Part shown: positions 26,873-38,963 of the stretch, one piece after another | Numbering within the stretch: the first letter of the stretch is position 1 | Layout of the letters: every line of letters begins with the position of its first letter | Translations under genes and position numbers: made by a program | The notes under the pieces: generated by a model | What the model was told of the DNA's origin: nothing | The model's database searches: none | Seen by the model: the letters and a program-made list of their open reading frames with translations, nothing else | Origin: Wuchereria bancrofti | Lineage: Eukaryota > Nematoda > Chromadorea > Rhabditida > Onchocercidae | Direction: 5' to 3' | Assembly (NCBI GenBank): GCA_005281725.1 | Contig: SSBO01000001.1 | Span: 7,238,399-7,302,398 of the forward strand | DNA: 64,000 nt

Positions 26873-29800
26873 TCACAGAATTGGCGTAAATGAAACCATC
26901 GTATCGGATTCAGTTGTTAAATGAAACAATAAAAATTGAGCTGCTGAACCTGAAATGAATGAGACATAAAAAAATTTAGCTTAATGAAATTATTTATGAA
27001 ATTTGAATTTATATCTTTGCTCCAAATTCAATTGCTGTAAATTAGACTTGCCATTAAAACTTACCATTTTCATTCATTTGAATTGTTAAACTTCGTACAG
27101 CTTCTACCAGAGTGCAATCTTTGGAAAGCTGTTCACGAACAGATTCATCTTTGATGATAAACATTAGGAAATCAATGGTACTCTTGACAACATCTGCATC
27201 TTGACAACCCAATAATAAATCCCAAATTTGATATGAACCGCTAAAATATTGAATGAATTTGTATAAATTAAAAGTTTCAAAACGGAGCAAGAGATTAAGA
27301 AATAGAATTTATAAAAATTTTCCGAATTAAACATATTAAGTAAAATTAAAAGGTATTTAATAAACATGAAAAAAGAATTGCTCTAATCAGTGCAAATAGG
27401 GAATATCAGTCTTCCTATTTATTTATTATTATTGTCATTATAATTACTATTATCACAATTGTTATTGTTATTATTATTACTATTGAACAATACATAATAA
27501 TATTATCAAATATTAAATAATAATATTAAATATAATCAAATAATATTAAAAAATTATCGTTTCTGTGGTTTGTTATAATTACTTATTTTGCATAAAGAGA
27601 ATACATCTAAGTTTTACCATGAATATCGTATAGCATTGCCAAAATTGGTATTACAATTTGATAAAGAGATGAGTAAACTGTAAGCTCTCTGAATTATTGA
27701 TTTCTTTTGATGATTACCTTTCTCATCATTCTGTAAATGAAGTTCAATTATTAAAATTATTCTTTTTCAATTTTAATCTTCCATACATTTTGATTTTTTT
27801 TCTCTTTTGCTTTATATGTTTGAATGATGCAAACATATCAGTGGAATAAATATATCTTAAAATATATGGGAAAAACAGTAAATAATATTATCAAGTAGTA
27901 AAAATCAGGTCAAAATCAAATAAAAGATTATCTTAAAATTTTAAAGCTTTTTTCAAACATCCTATCACAACAGAATTCACTGATAATACATCTTATCACT
28001 TATCAGTTTTGTTAATTCCATAAATGAATACATCACTTTTACTGTATGGGCAAAAAAAAAAAAAAATTCATACTTCCATAGTATTTGCAGTTGTCGCTAT
28101 AATTTCAAATAAAACATCGGTTAAAGAATTATTATCAACGCTGATATTAAACAACATCGGTGGATGATTTAATTGATCGGCATCTACCAATCGTGCAAAT
28201 AACTAAAAATTTTATATTTTCAAAAGCGATAATCTTTATCATTATCAGTTTTTGATGATAATAGTGGTATAATAGTGATAGTTTTATCTACAGTTTAATC
28301 TTAACGTGAAAAAAGTAAAGTGTAGTAAAGTTAATGCCATGTTGATAAAAGATATTCAGATTGTATTAATGATATAATCAAAGATGGTATAACGGACAAA
28401 TAAAGGCTTACGCTCATTACGTGTAAACGTGAACTGAGATCAATGGGATGAGCAAGTTCATATAGAAGTAAACTTGGAGCTCCTTCAAATGTTATCAACT
28501 GAAATATCAAATGTTACCAATTTATTCAAACTTTTCTTAGCAAATTTAAAACTATTCAAATTAATTAATTAATTACTAACTTTTCCAAGTTACATTTATT
28601 CATTCAATTCTTATTAATTAGTTGTAAAATATTGAAAAAGTTTACGACTAGTCAACAATTAATAGAAATTTTTTTGCACCAATTTTTTTGATTCCTTTCA
28701 AATTATTAAAAAAAAATTGATAAAATTTAGAAATGTTTAAAAATGAATAGTATTCGTTTAATACAAATTGTATGCTCACTCGTTTTCTAACATTAATATT
28801 ACGTTCCGGTGAAGAACAACCACCCGTAAAAACATGTAACGACCATAACATTGAAGAAATTAAATTTTTTACTACAGCCTCATCACGTCTTTTGTAGTAA
28901 GTTTGTAACAAATTGATCGTTCCTTCGATAATACCACAATCAGCTATAAAATCCTGAAATTCAGAAAAAAAAGAATAAAATTTTTATCAGCTATAAATAA
29001 ACTATTCATATTACTCGCTTTCTCTAGCAAACAACAGTCTTTAATGCGTATATATTTAGTTTAAAAAAAATAGAAAATACCTTTTAAGCAATTTAGTTAA
29101 AAAATTAAGAATATCTTGCAAGCAATTTAGTTAAAAAATTAAAAATACCTTGTTAGCATTAGAGTTACCATTACATGTTGCGGATATATTCCCAAGAAAA
29201 TCAAATCCAACATGTAAAAAGTATGGATTATTACGAAAAATGCCCATCATACTAAGTGTTCGGCTGATTGTTTCACGTAGATCAGCATTTCTTACACCAT
29301 CTACGTCGCTAACTACACGTAAACAAAGCATCACATCAAGCGCAACACGTTCGGAGCAATTTGGATTTGCCAAAAGATACGATATAATCTGAATTATTGA
29401 CAACTGATTGAAATTTAAATTCAAAAATCCTTCATTTGGATATCAAATTAATTATTGAATCAATTCTGCATGATATAAAATATATAAAATAGAATTTAGT
29501 TTTTCAAATATTATTTTGTAATTAATTCTTCTCATTAATGAATAATTTATCACTAAGCAAATTAGTGTATTATAGATTATTCAATTTGAATCGAAATCAA
29601 AATCAAAATTAGAATCAAAATTATTCAATATTTGTTAACACCGATGTACAATGCATATGCGAAAAACTTTCTACCGTTTCCGCTTTTCTCCCACATTATT
29701 ATCCTTAATAAATACCCAACAAAAATCTACCTTCACTCCATCAAGTTGAACAAATTTCTTAGCATATGAAAGATCAGTTGAGCAAACCATAGCAAAAATT

Positions 29801-32800
29801 GCCCGAGCTATCCTATACACCACAGATTCATTCCCTTCCTTCTTTAGTAATCGTAGCAAGAGTTGAATACCACCTTTTGATTCAAATGATTGCTAAAATT
29901 TTCCTCTCTTAATTTTAAACTTTTAATAAGAAAGAAAAAACTGAAATATTTCTATTACTTTATATTATATGAAAAAAAAGATAGAATGAGATGATGGAAG
30001 GGATTGATTTTTTGATAATTTTTGATCAATAATCATAACAAATTACTTGAATTACTGTTAATTTGAATAGAATTTAATAAAAATATCCATTTTGAATTCA
30101 TTCTATTGATTGACTGATTGATATCATATCATTAAATGGTTTAATTTCGGAACAGTTACGAAAATGCAAAATGTTACGGATACTAACCCTCCACATATCG
30201 CTACCGTTAAAAACACGTCGAACAAGATCAAAAACGTATTGTTTCGATTTATAAGTATTTATGAAGTACTGATCACCCTTTTCATCCATTTCTTTCATGA
30301 CACGTGTAGTACGAGCAAGAATCTAAAAAATGAAGAAAATGAGCAACACACGTGTGGCACGAGCGAGAATCTAAAATGTGGTATGAACAATGGTCTTAAA
30401 TGCGAAGAAAATAATTATAAATAAAAAATGAGTGCAAGTTTTTAAGTGAATCTCAATCGAATTTAATTAAATATTAAATTGTAAGTAGCCAAAAAATATT
30501 TACCTCAGTGAACTTGTATGACAGATGAAATTAGCAGAAATAACTAACAAATAAGCGAATAAGATTTACCTGTTCTTTAATATCTTTCCCGTATCGATGT
30601 CGTTCCACCATTCCCACCAATGAATGCACGGTATTTAAAGCATATTTACAAGATTTTTGTGCCGGGCTAAAATTTCTTTATTAAATATTACATGTAAATA
30701 TTTTATTTCAAATAAACAAGATAATTAATTACATATGAAATTTAGACACGAAATAGTATAGAACCAATCTTAAACCATGATGCTTAAGAAATGAATTTCA
30801 ATTCATCACATTTATTAATATGATTTATACAGAACGATGTATGTGATAAGCTAGATGATGGAGAGAAATGATACACTAAAAAATTAAGTGTAAAATTGTG
30901 GAAAATGTGAAATATTTAGAGACAGTAAATAGTCCAATTAATAGAAGAAGTAATTATTTTAGCATAATAGAAAATTTTTTTTTTGTACTAATTTCAAACA
31001 AGTGAAAAGAAAAATGAAAAAAAAAACTGACTCCATCCATCGTACAAATGTTTCGAGTAATTCGTCCGGATAATGCACCATCCACTTAAAGAATAAGTAA
31101 ATTCTCATCAATTATTAAAAAGTCAGCAAAAATGTTTATGCTAATTTGTGTTAAAATTATATGTACGACCATTTGTTACTTCTTTGCAAGCTAATTAAAA
31201 TGAAAAAAAAATGTAAAAATTTAAACAATTTATTGCATACAATTTTTATAACAATTTACCATAAAGTATTTTCATTTAAAGTAAGAATAAAATCTACTTT
31301 TGACATAATTTGTTTCGTTTTACCATCAGCAGAGAATCGTGTCATTATTCGTAGCACTGTTTCTACTACCTGAAATTAATAAATTAAGTTTGACTCCAAA
31401 TGACTGATATAAAAGATAAGCGTGAACTTTGCGGCAAGTAAACATCAAAAATGTTATTAAAAAATCTAATGAATTGACAAGTGAAGGTATAGTATCAATC
31501 ATTCGGTTATCTCTTTACAATTATAGATATTTCAAATACACAAACTAAAAGTCTTGGGATTTGAAAAAAAATTTAAATAAATTTTAAAAGATAGGAAGTG
31601 ATGAAAAGTTAACATCATCTTCGGTATCGTTTTGTCGTAACCATCGCTGTATCAAAGTTTTCATCATTTTTTCCAACTTATCAATATCAGCTCGTTCAAA
31701 ATCATTCCTTGTTGCCATCATAAATACGGCACGCACCATTTCTTGTGCTACTTTCTGTAAATGAATTTCAGGAAGTAAAATATATTAGTAAAATAATGTT
31801 TTTAATACTAGAAATCAGAAATTAAAATTGAAGAAAGTAATTCGAAACCTAGTCCGAGATTTATTGGTAGTGAAAATTAAAAATGCAAAGTTTCTAATCT
31901 GATGACAAACATCTATTCGGAGTGGCATGGAAAAAATCTAGAGATCTGAGGCATTTTTTTAAATGAGATAATTTTAGTCAGCTAAATAATTTTCGTCATA
32001 TTCACTTTAAGCATCATTTATTTTCTTAATAATTATAGTAGTATTATTAAAATAATTCAATGTTCAATTTAACATTTTTTTCTTCTTTGCCTAAATTCAA
32101 CATTGTGTGAAAGTATTTGAGTATAGTAGAGAGAATTAAATTTTATAAAAATTCAATTTGATTCATACCTTATCAGTGTTGTTCACGTGAGCAGTTATTT
32201 TCTCGATATATTTATTGACAGTCTCAATAAATTTAATATGATCCGGTCCCATATTTTCGATACAAGATGATGAGGATGATGGCGCTGATGTATGCATCTG
32301 CGCCCTCTAAAAAAAAGTGGATGAATGTTCAAATGTTAAACAAATATTGATGTTTATCGGAAGTGTTGTTACGATCATATAGATTAATTAAGCAAATAAA
32401 TAATCCAGTCATTAGCACGAGGCAATAAAAAAATGATCATTTTGAAATAGATAAGCTCATCTATGAGAAGATTTTTTATTTTAGGCTGTAAATTTCACAC
32501 TTTTCAAAGTTTACATACCAAATCAGCTAGCTGCCTGAGTTCAGTAATTTGTGTATTAACACTTAACATGCTCATATCTTCTGTTGCACTACTTATATGG
32601 CTCATTCGAGACACTGACATTACTGATGATGGCTGAAAGAAAAGTGAAATCATATTTTAAATTTTGATTTAACTTTGGTATACTTAACATAATAAAAGTG
32701 GATGTTATAAAATTTTCAGTAAATATTGAACACAATTTTTTAATTTTTGTTTCATTTTTTCCTTTTTTTGTTACGCATTTTTAATTTTTGCGCACTGTTC

Positions 32801-33423
32801 GACTGCAGTACGAAAAGTTAAAAAGAATTGCAAGAGTGATAACTATACCGCAGATCCGGTCCTGTATTGCTGTTGTTGGGGATAATTGATGAAGTGATGA
32901 TCGTTCATCCATGTCTGAGTATTCATGATCTTCCGATTATCAACCGTTGTTGATGTCATTCGTTCCGGATACTGTGATTGTGATAGTGGTTGTGAATGCT
33001 GTTGCTGTAGCTCACATTTTATTTGTGTCCTCATTGGACTACTTGGTACTGATATCGATGGATATGGTATACTAGATTTAAAAGTTTTTTAAATATTACA
33101 GTTGAATTGATAATTGAATAGAAAGGAAAAAAATCACTGATATAAACACATAATTCTTATTTCGGATTCTTGTTAGAAAAAAAAAACCATTTATTTTTCT
33201 AAAAAAATTTTCTACATAAAAATGTTAATACATGCTATTACCGAGGTGCAGGATAATGTGGTATCTGTGAATCATAATAACCCGCTGGATGATGAGGTTG
33301 TGGAATATTTGGTAGTGACGATTGCTCATATGAGGTTGTGGGTATTTGTGCGTCATATAGTGTCGGAAGTTGTTGTTGTTGTTGTTGATTCGTTGAATAA
33401 ATTCCATGACATGATATATCCAT
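26873..33423 (-). CDS. Divergent beta-catenin-like armadillo protein (770-codon model)
   Basis: Minus-strand exons: 33423-33242, 33071-32849, 32632-32519, 32306-32169, 31754-31614, 31369-31298, 31084-31032, 30666-30570, 30322-30188, 29892-29731, 29388-29149, 28953-28780, 28498-28412, 28202-28074, 27730-27618, 27240-27065, 26949-26873. All joins use GT...AG and keep phase, totalling 2313 nt (770 residues plus stop). The N-terminal region of about 170 residues is Gln/Pro/Ser/His-rich. The rest is helical repeats. FLGNISATCNGNSNANK aligns by eye with the SNLTCNN...NK repeat of beta-catenin, followed by a GGI/CGI-type helix start. Beta-catenins act in Wnt signalling and cadherin adhesion. Nematodes carry several diverged paralogues (BAR-1, WRM-1, SYS-1, HMP-2). 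Length and divergence suggest a WRM-1- or BAR-1-like signalling paralogue rather than HMP-2, but that is a guess. No classical DTDL tail: it ends in TPIL. Confidence 0.75.
29077..29162 (-). repeat. 34-bp tandem repeat spanning a 5' splice site
   Basis: Units begin at 29077, 29111 and 29145 (the last is partial). The third contains the donor of the exon 29388-29149. The first preserves a donor-like AAAAG/GTATT; the middle one has lost it (GT changed to AT). Confidence 0.88.
30300..30376 (-). repeat. Tandem duplication of a 3' splice site
   Basis: Two 29-bp copies (30300-30328 and 30348-30376; period 48, three transitions between them). Each carries, on the minus strand, TTTTAG followed by the first codons of the exon at 30322-30188. 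The copy nearer the exon body is the one that keeps the frame open. Confidence 0.9.
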
Positions 33424-33433
33424 CTGTAAATTT
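33421..33433 (-). promoter_or_regulatory. Probable trans-splice (or 5' UTR) acceptor at the beta-catenin-like start
   Basis: On the minus strand the start ATG (33423-33421) directly follows AAATTTACAG. A 3' splice site placed immediately before the ATG is typical of nematode spliced-leader addition. It could equally be the acceptor for a 5' UTR exon. No in-frame upstream coding exon was found. Confidence 0.5.
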
Positions 33434-35999
33434 TAAATAATTTCTTGGAGTCTGTTTTTTTCTCTCTCAGAAGACAATTAGCGTAGATGAAATTTCTTTT
33501 TCCTTGCTTTTTTTAATGCCAAACCATTGCAAGATGACTTTAATGTAAAGCAGTTTACGTGAAATTTGACGTATGCATTAAGTAAACATTATAGGATGTC
33601 ACTTGTAGATATGTAATGTGTGGTGATTGCTAACATGTGGATAGATTGCAATGACAGCTGCTATTTTTTGCTTTGTTATTTGTAAGAAAAAAAAAAGGAA
33701 AAAAAGGTCATTTATTTTTCATCAATTGGGAAATCCAACAAGAAAAAAAATGTCATTTCAAATTTAAAAGTTTAAAAAAATTTGAAATGGTCCACTTCCT
33801 GTCCATTTGTATGTCTAACCTGTCCAAGTGACAAATAATCACTCATTCATCATTCGTGAGATTTTTCATCCGTTACAACAATTAAACAGTCGGACTTTTC
33901 CGCCTTTCCACAAACTGTCCACGTCTCTCTCTCTCTCTCCCCCTAACCGATCGCTCTCCTTCTCTTGCCCTCGTTGCAGAACATTAAGCTCAGAACAATG
34001 GTAATTATTTTTCATTTCATCTCAATTTCTAAAAAAATCAACAAATGTCACCACATATACAACATGTATACCTTCCTCATGAATACGATATTTCAAAATT
34101 TTAAAAAACCGGAATACTGTTTATCCGGCAAAGCTTGCCTTCTGTTTTACAGCGAAATTGCATGTTGGATATGAGTGGATATCCAAGTAAATTTAAAATA
34201 TGAAACTGGATTGCTTTCTATTAATCTTAATCATATTTCTCAATTAATTCTACTACTAATAAAGAGTTCGAACAAAAGCTCCCCATATCATTTATTGAAG
34301 ATCCCAGCAATCGGATATGATGGCCATAGGCAGTTTAATATAAGTAACGAATATATACCTATAGTAGTAAGGTATTATGTTAACTTGTTTGAAGTTAACT
34401 TTCTCGATTAGTTCTACTACAATCATCCAAACGGACACGACTGTCACACCGACCGACTGGACTCTTCTGTTAAAGAGATATGAGTTATTATTGTGTGTCA
34501 ATAATATTAATCTCATGGGATGACGTGACGTGAACGTATTTCATTCTGAAGAATTACTAAAAAAGTACATTACCAATGGTATATTAATGGTATATTAACA
34601 ATAAGTTAGAAATTTTTTGGATAGAAAAGATGATATAATATATAAGTAATGACAAGATAAATGATACGCTTGTAATAATTTAGAAAAGGAAAAAAAAGAC
34701 AACTTTAGCATATTAATTTACGGAAATTATGCAAATTTTGAGATATGATCGAAAAAGGAAAGTATACAATAGTAACGGGTTGGGTTCTGATGGCAAAATA
34801 TTGCTAATCAAAACCGGAATTGAATTGAAGAATGCGTTTGCTTACCCATTCACTCATTTAATCATACACATTTTCAAATTTGAATTTATGCCCGGTTATT
34901 TTAAATGTTAAAGGAATATAGAGAAGAGAGAGAGATGAAAGGGATATGAGATTATGGATGAGAAATTAGATAGCCAAACGGTATAAGAGTGAAAGAGAGG
35001 TAATAAGTGAAGAGGTCGTTTCTGGCAAAGGATTGGAAGAGTAGGAGAAGGAGGAGGAGGAGAAAAAGAAAAAGGAGGAGAAGGAAGAGGAGGAAGAAGT
35101 GAAGGAAAGAAGGGTTGAACCTTACTTAAATTAACCGCCAAAAATTGAGGAAGAAGATAGGAAATGGAGAAGGAAGAGGAAAGATAGAGGAGGAGAAAAT
35201 GCCACCTGTCGTCAATTCATCAATAAATATATTTCATATATAACATATATGTTTTTCCCTAGATATAATAGATAGATAATTTTTTAATTACTAATGATTA
35301 ATAATTATAATTAACTGTATCATTCATGAATACATGCAAATGTGCATGTATACATGCATGATATAGACAGTAGCGAAAACTGGAAAGAATTGCAATTCTA
35401 GGATTAAATTAATGAAACTGTAAATTGGAGGTGTGGCTATATGAAATTAGTTATATTCCTAATATGGTAATCCAACTTACAGTTTATATTAATTTGCAAA
35501 CTTTTGAAATTGAACACTATTGTAGTTACAGTTGCTAAGTGTGGAATAATTTAAAGATTTAGTTCGCTTGATGTTAAAATGGTAAGTATACAGTTTTAGA
35601 AACATACAAGCTTATTAAGTTTCATGTAAGGAACTAAATTTATTGGAAAAAAATCTTAGGTCAAATGATGATTTATTAATTGTTTGGACGATTTCTACCA
35701 GATACTGAGCAAATTTTCGTAATAAAATATACACATGCAATCAAATTGGAGAAGCCATACAGAAACATCACAAAGTTACCCGTTCATACCAAGATTATAT
35801 GTGCTCGGGGATTACATGTATTTTCACGAAATAGATGGAAATTACGGGTGTTTTGACATGATCGTACGTGTTTGCGCTTATACGTCATGCAAGTCAGTAT
35901 CAATCGGTTCTAGAAAGAACTGAGAATTAAGCATACTTAAGATTACAATATGAAATGAAAAGCGAAGGGTAGATAAAGTAAAAATAAAGGAATAAAAAT

Positions 36000-36215
36000 A
36001 GAAATAATAATAATAACAATAATAATAATAATAAAAATAACAATAATTAATAATAATGGTAGCAATATTTAGTAATGATAGTAGTGATAATTAATAATAA
36101 TAATAATGATAGTAGTAATAATTAATAATAATAATTAATAATAATAGTAATAATTGATAACAGTAATAATAATAATAATAAGAATAACAATAATAGTAAT
36201 TATTATTACTATTCT
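36000..36215 (+). repeat. Degenerate AAT repeat block
   Basis: About 200 bp of AAT triplets interrupted by AGT, CAA and ATT variants, in the spacer upstream of the beta-catenin-like gene. Confidence 0.9.
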
Positions 36216-36904
36216 ATTTCACCATTATTTTTTTATTCTCTGAAATTTAATATTACTATTTTACTATTCTATTATATAGGTAATATATCGACAGCTTGAT
36301 TCAGCGCTACCAATTCAAAAATTGCACTAAAGTTTCCCACAAACTAATCATACGTATGTATTATGACAAGTGGCATATAACATAAATTACTTGTCGTTAA
36401 TTTAATTAAATTTTTGTTAGCACTGCACAAAACTATTGGAATTCACAGTAATAGGACGACAATAACAAGATGAAATATGGAAATTAATTCAGGTGGGAAT
36501 TCATTGAGTGCATTATTTTGTAAAATAAAGAGAATATGAAAAAGATAGAGGAATAGATAGGAATAAAAATAAATTCTTGTAGCTGTTGTTGCTGCTGCTT
36601 TTGCTGATGGTACTGCTGAACAATCACGGTAGGACAAGACATGTGACATGGTCATGAGATGAAGAGGTGTTACTGTGGTCTCAAAGATCAGAAAGATCGG
36701 ATAGAAGCATAAGGTAGAAAGAAAAAGAAAGGAAAAGAGAGAGAGGGAGAGAAAATGAAAGAAACGATGAAATGGTCAGTTAGAGGCCGAAGGTTAAAAG
36801 CTTGACCTAACCTATGGTCATTATTACCTCTTCTTCCCTCTTCAATAAGCATATATAACAAACACCATTAGATACATTATCCCTGAAATGGTATAAACCA
36901 ATGG

Positions 36905-37040
36905 ATGCATCATCATCATTGTCATCATCATCATCATTACTACCATTACGGTCGTCGTCATGGTCATCATTACTATCATTATCATCATCATGATCATTAC
37001 CATCATAATCATCATCACTATCATCATCGTCATTATCATT
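36905..37040 (+). repeat. Degenerate ATC repeat block
   Basis: About 135 bp of ATC triplets with scattered substitutions. The Asp/Asn-rich frame on the minus strand is a product of the triplet repeat. Confidence 0.9.
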
Positions 37041-37109
37041 AGCGAATGTTATCAAGCGTAAGTAATGTTCTTGCAGGATGTAGTGAATATGGAGCATTAT
37101 TAGAGATTG

Positions 37110-37227
37110 CCAAATGGTGTGACCTGAAAATGCACTGGAGATGCGGTAAATTCATGATCAAGAATTCACCAAATGATGTGACCAGAAATTGCACCGAAGT
37201 TATGGTAAATTTAGGATCGAGAATTCA
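37110..37227 (+). repeat. 59-bp imperfect tandem duplication
   Basis: Copy 1 at 37110-37168 and copy 2 at 37169-37227 share CCAAATG at their starts and AGAATTCA at their ends, with about ten differences between. A single plus-strand frame runs through both, but 59 is not a multiple of three, so it is not a protein repeat. Confidence 0.85.
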
Positions 37228-38320
37228 TTGTTTCAAAATTGGAAGCAATGAGAAGATTCGATTAAAAAATGTTGCATTACTTCTTATCATTTACTTAACA
37301 TGATGATAAAATAGAAGCAAACAAGGATTTTTCCTTTGATCTGGAGTAAGAAAAAATGCAATACTTGTCCAGTCATTTGCTATTTGCGCCTGAAATTTCC
37401 AGTCAGTTATTATCTCGAATTTAGTCTTTTAATTTGATGCATTCGTAAACACTTATAAAATATGTTTGATTCAATTTAGAGTTTTGCTTTAATCTTTGAT
37501 TTAATTTCACCATTTCACTACCAGTTAGTTACATTTTTATTGAAGTGAATTAGGCAGATGAAGAAAAAAATAAAAAAAAGAACACAGTGGAAAACGTGAT
37601 AAATTACATTATTACATTATCGAGCAAAGTTTAATGTAATTAATTTCTGGAGGCTTATTCCGCACCATAATTATTCTATGATTAAACTCTCATTCAGATT
37701 AAAGCGATAGTACTTTGCCATTCCTATCAACACTTCCTAAATGCTATCACATCAGATTCTGGAAAAAAAAACCCGAAATATGGGAAGCATACAAATTTCT
37801 TAATTCACATTGGAGATTGACCACTTAATCACATGACGTGAAGGATTTGAAATGTGGAGAGGAGAGAGGGAAAATATGAAAAGCATTCACAAACTATAAA
37901 TATTAGCTAGGATCATACATGATAAACTTTTCTTCTGGTCTCTAAAGGTGTCTATGTATATGTATGTGTAATTTCAATTCCATTTTAAATCACTCAATAA
38001 ATCAGGAACTAATTCAGTGAAAAAAGCATTGGTGGCTTAAAGCCTTATTTAGAAGTATATTTTTTGGTCTTTTTGAATTTTCATGACCAAACATTATAAA
38101 CCACCGTTTTTGACGTAGTGCAAGACAGATAAAAAAATCAGTTTTTAAGCGAGTGATAGCATATCATATCCATATATAACATATGTGAGAAAAACACATC
38201 ATAACAAAACAAAAGAAGCAAGGTGCCAAACAGCTAGAATTTAACAATCATCTTCGTTCACTTGATAAATGAAATCAAAGGATTTTCGCTGGAACAAAAA
38301 AAGTTAGATCTCACCAGAGG

Positions 38321-38374
38321 GAAAAATTAACATTTGCCCCTTGAATAGAAAAATTAATATTTGTCCCTTGAATA
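38321..38374 (+). repeat. 27-bp tandem pair
   Basis: Two adjacent 27-bp copies, differing only by C-to-T changes, starting GAAAAATTAA and ending TTGAATA. Confidence 0.92.
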
Positions 38375-38377
38375 GAG

Positions 38378-38713
38378 ATGGTTAAAAATGAAAAACTTCG
38401 AAAGCTTAAATATTCAGTTTATAGTTTTGGAAGGTATAAATTTGCTAAATGTGAAGAAAAGCTCGAAAATAATCAGATCAGAGATCTGGTTATTTTTTTT
38501 AAATCTCTTTTATCAGAGATAAAAGCATATTACAAAGAAATAACATTTTACTTAATTCGAAAGCATGATAGCTGTGATGGCAGCGAAACAGTGAGCAAAA
38601 TTACCGGTTCACCTGGGAGAATAGAAAAAAAGAGACCTCATGAAAAAAACAAAAGCAAAAGTGTTTACGGAATGAATAGTTACATTCACAGTTTTCTTAA
38701 AGCGATAAAATAA
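38378..38713 (+). CDS. Isolated 111-codon ORF, unknown and doubtful
   Basis: ATG-initiated, lysine-rich (about 20% K) and without a signal peptide or membrane span. It lies just 3' of zyg-8's end on the opposite strand. I do not recognise the sequence. A rough estimate for DNA this A/T-rich is that about one ORF of this length is expected by chance in a window this size, so it is weakly supported. No flanking splice chain was found. Confidence 0.15.
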   Translation: MVKNEKLRKLKYSVYSFGRYKFAKCEEKLENNQIRDLVIFFKSLLSEIKAYYKEITFYLIRKHDSCDGSETVSKITGSPGRIEKKRPHEKNKSKSVYGMNSYIHSFLKAIK

Positions 38714-38963
38714 AGATCACTGGAATGGACAGTGACAGTAAAACGTCAAAAAATAAAAGTGAAGCATCATTTAACTGAATTGAAAATCTCGAAAATTAAC
38801 TCGAAATTCTCTTGATCAAATAGAATCTTTTGGCTCGAAATACTTCGCAAGAAAAGCAGATTACAGTATTTCATGTATTTTCCATGCCATCCAATCGGAA
38901 ATGCTCCAATTTTGCTTCACATTTTCAAGTAATAAATGAAGCTATTATAGCTTTAACGTTCAT

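Larger units (their letters stand above)
33424..38963. other. 5.5 kb spacer between beta-catenin-like gene and zyg-8
   Basis: Contains pyrimidine-rich DNA and plus-strand exon-like segments near 33980-34468, a GGA/GAA-rich tract at about 35035-35200, a stop-poor block at 35700-35930, AAT repeats at about 36000-36215, ATC repeats at 36905-37040, a 59-bp tandem duplication at 37110-37227 and a 27-bp tandem pair at 38321-38374. A 111-codon ORF at 38378-38713 (+) is the longest isolated frame; I recognise nothing in it. Confidence 0.65.

Noticed and set aside
29150..29392. 80-codon plus-strand frame
   Set aside because: Antisense shadow of the beta-catenin-like exon 29388-29149.
33222..33440. 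72-codon plus-strand frame with Val run
   Set aside because: Antisense to the CAA (Gln) repeat in the first exon of the beta-catenin-like gene.
36807..37097. Asp/Asn-rich 96-codon minus-strand frame
   Set aside because: Encoded by the ATC/GAT triplet block at 36905-37040.
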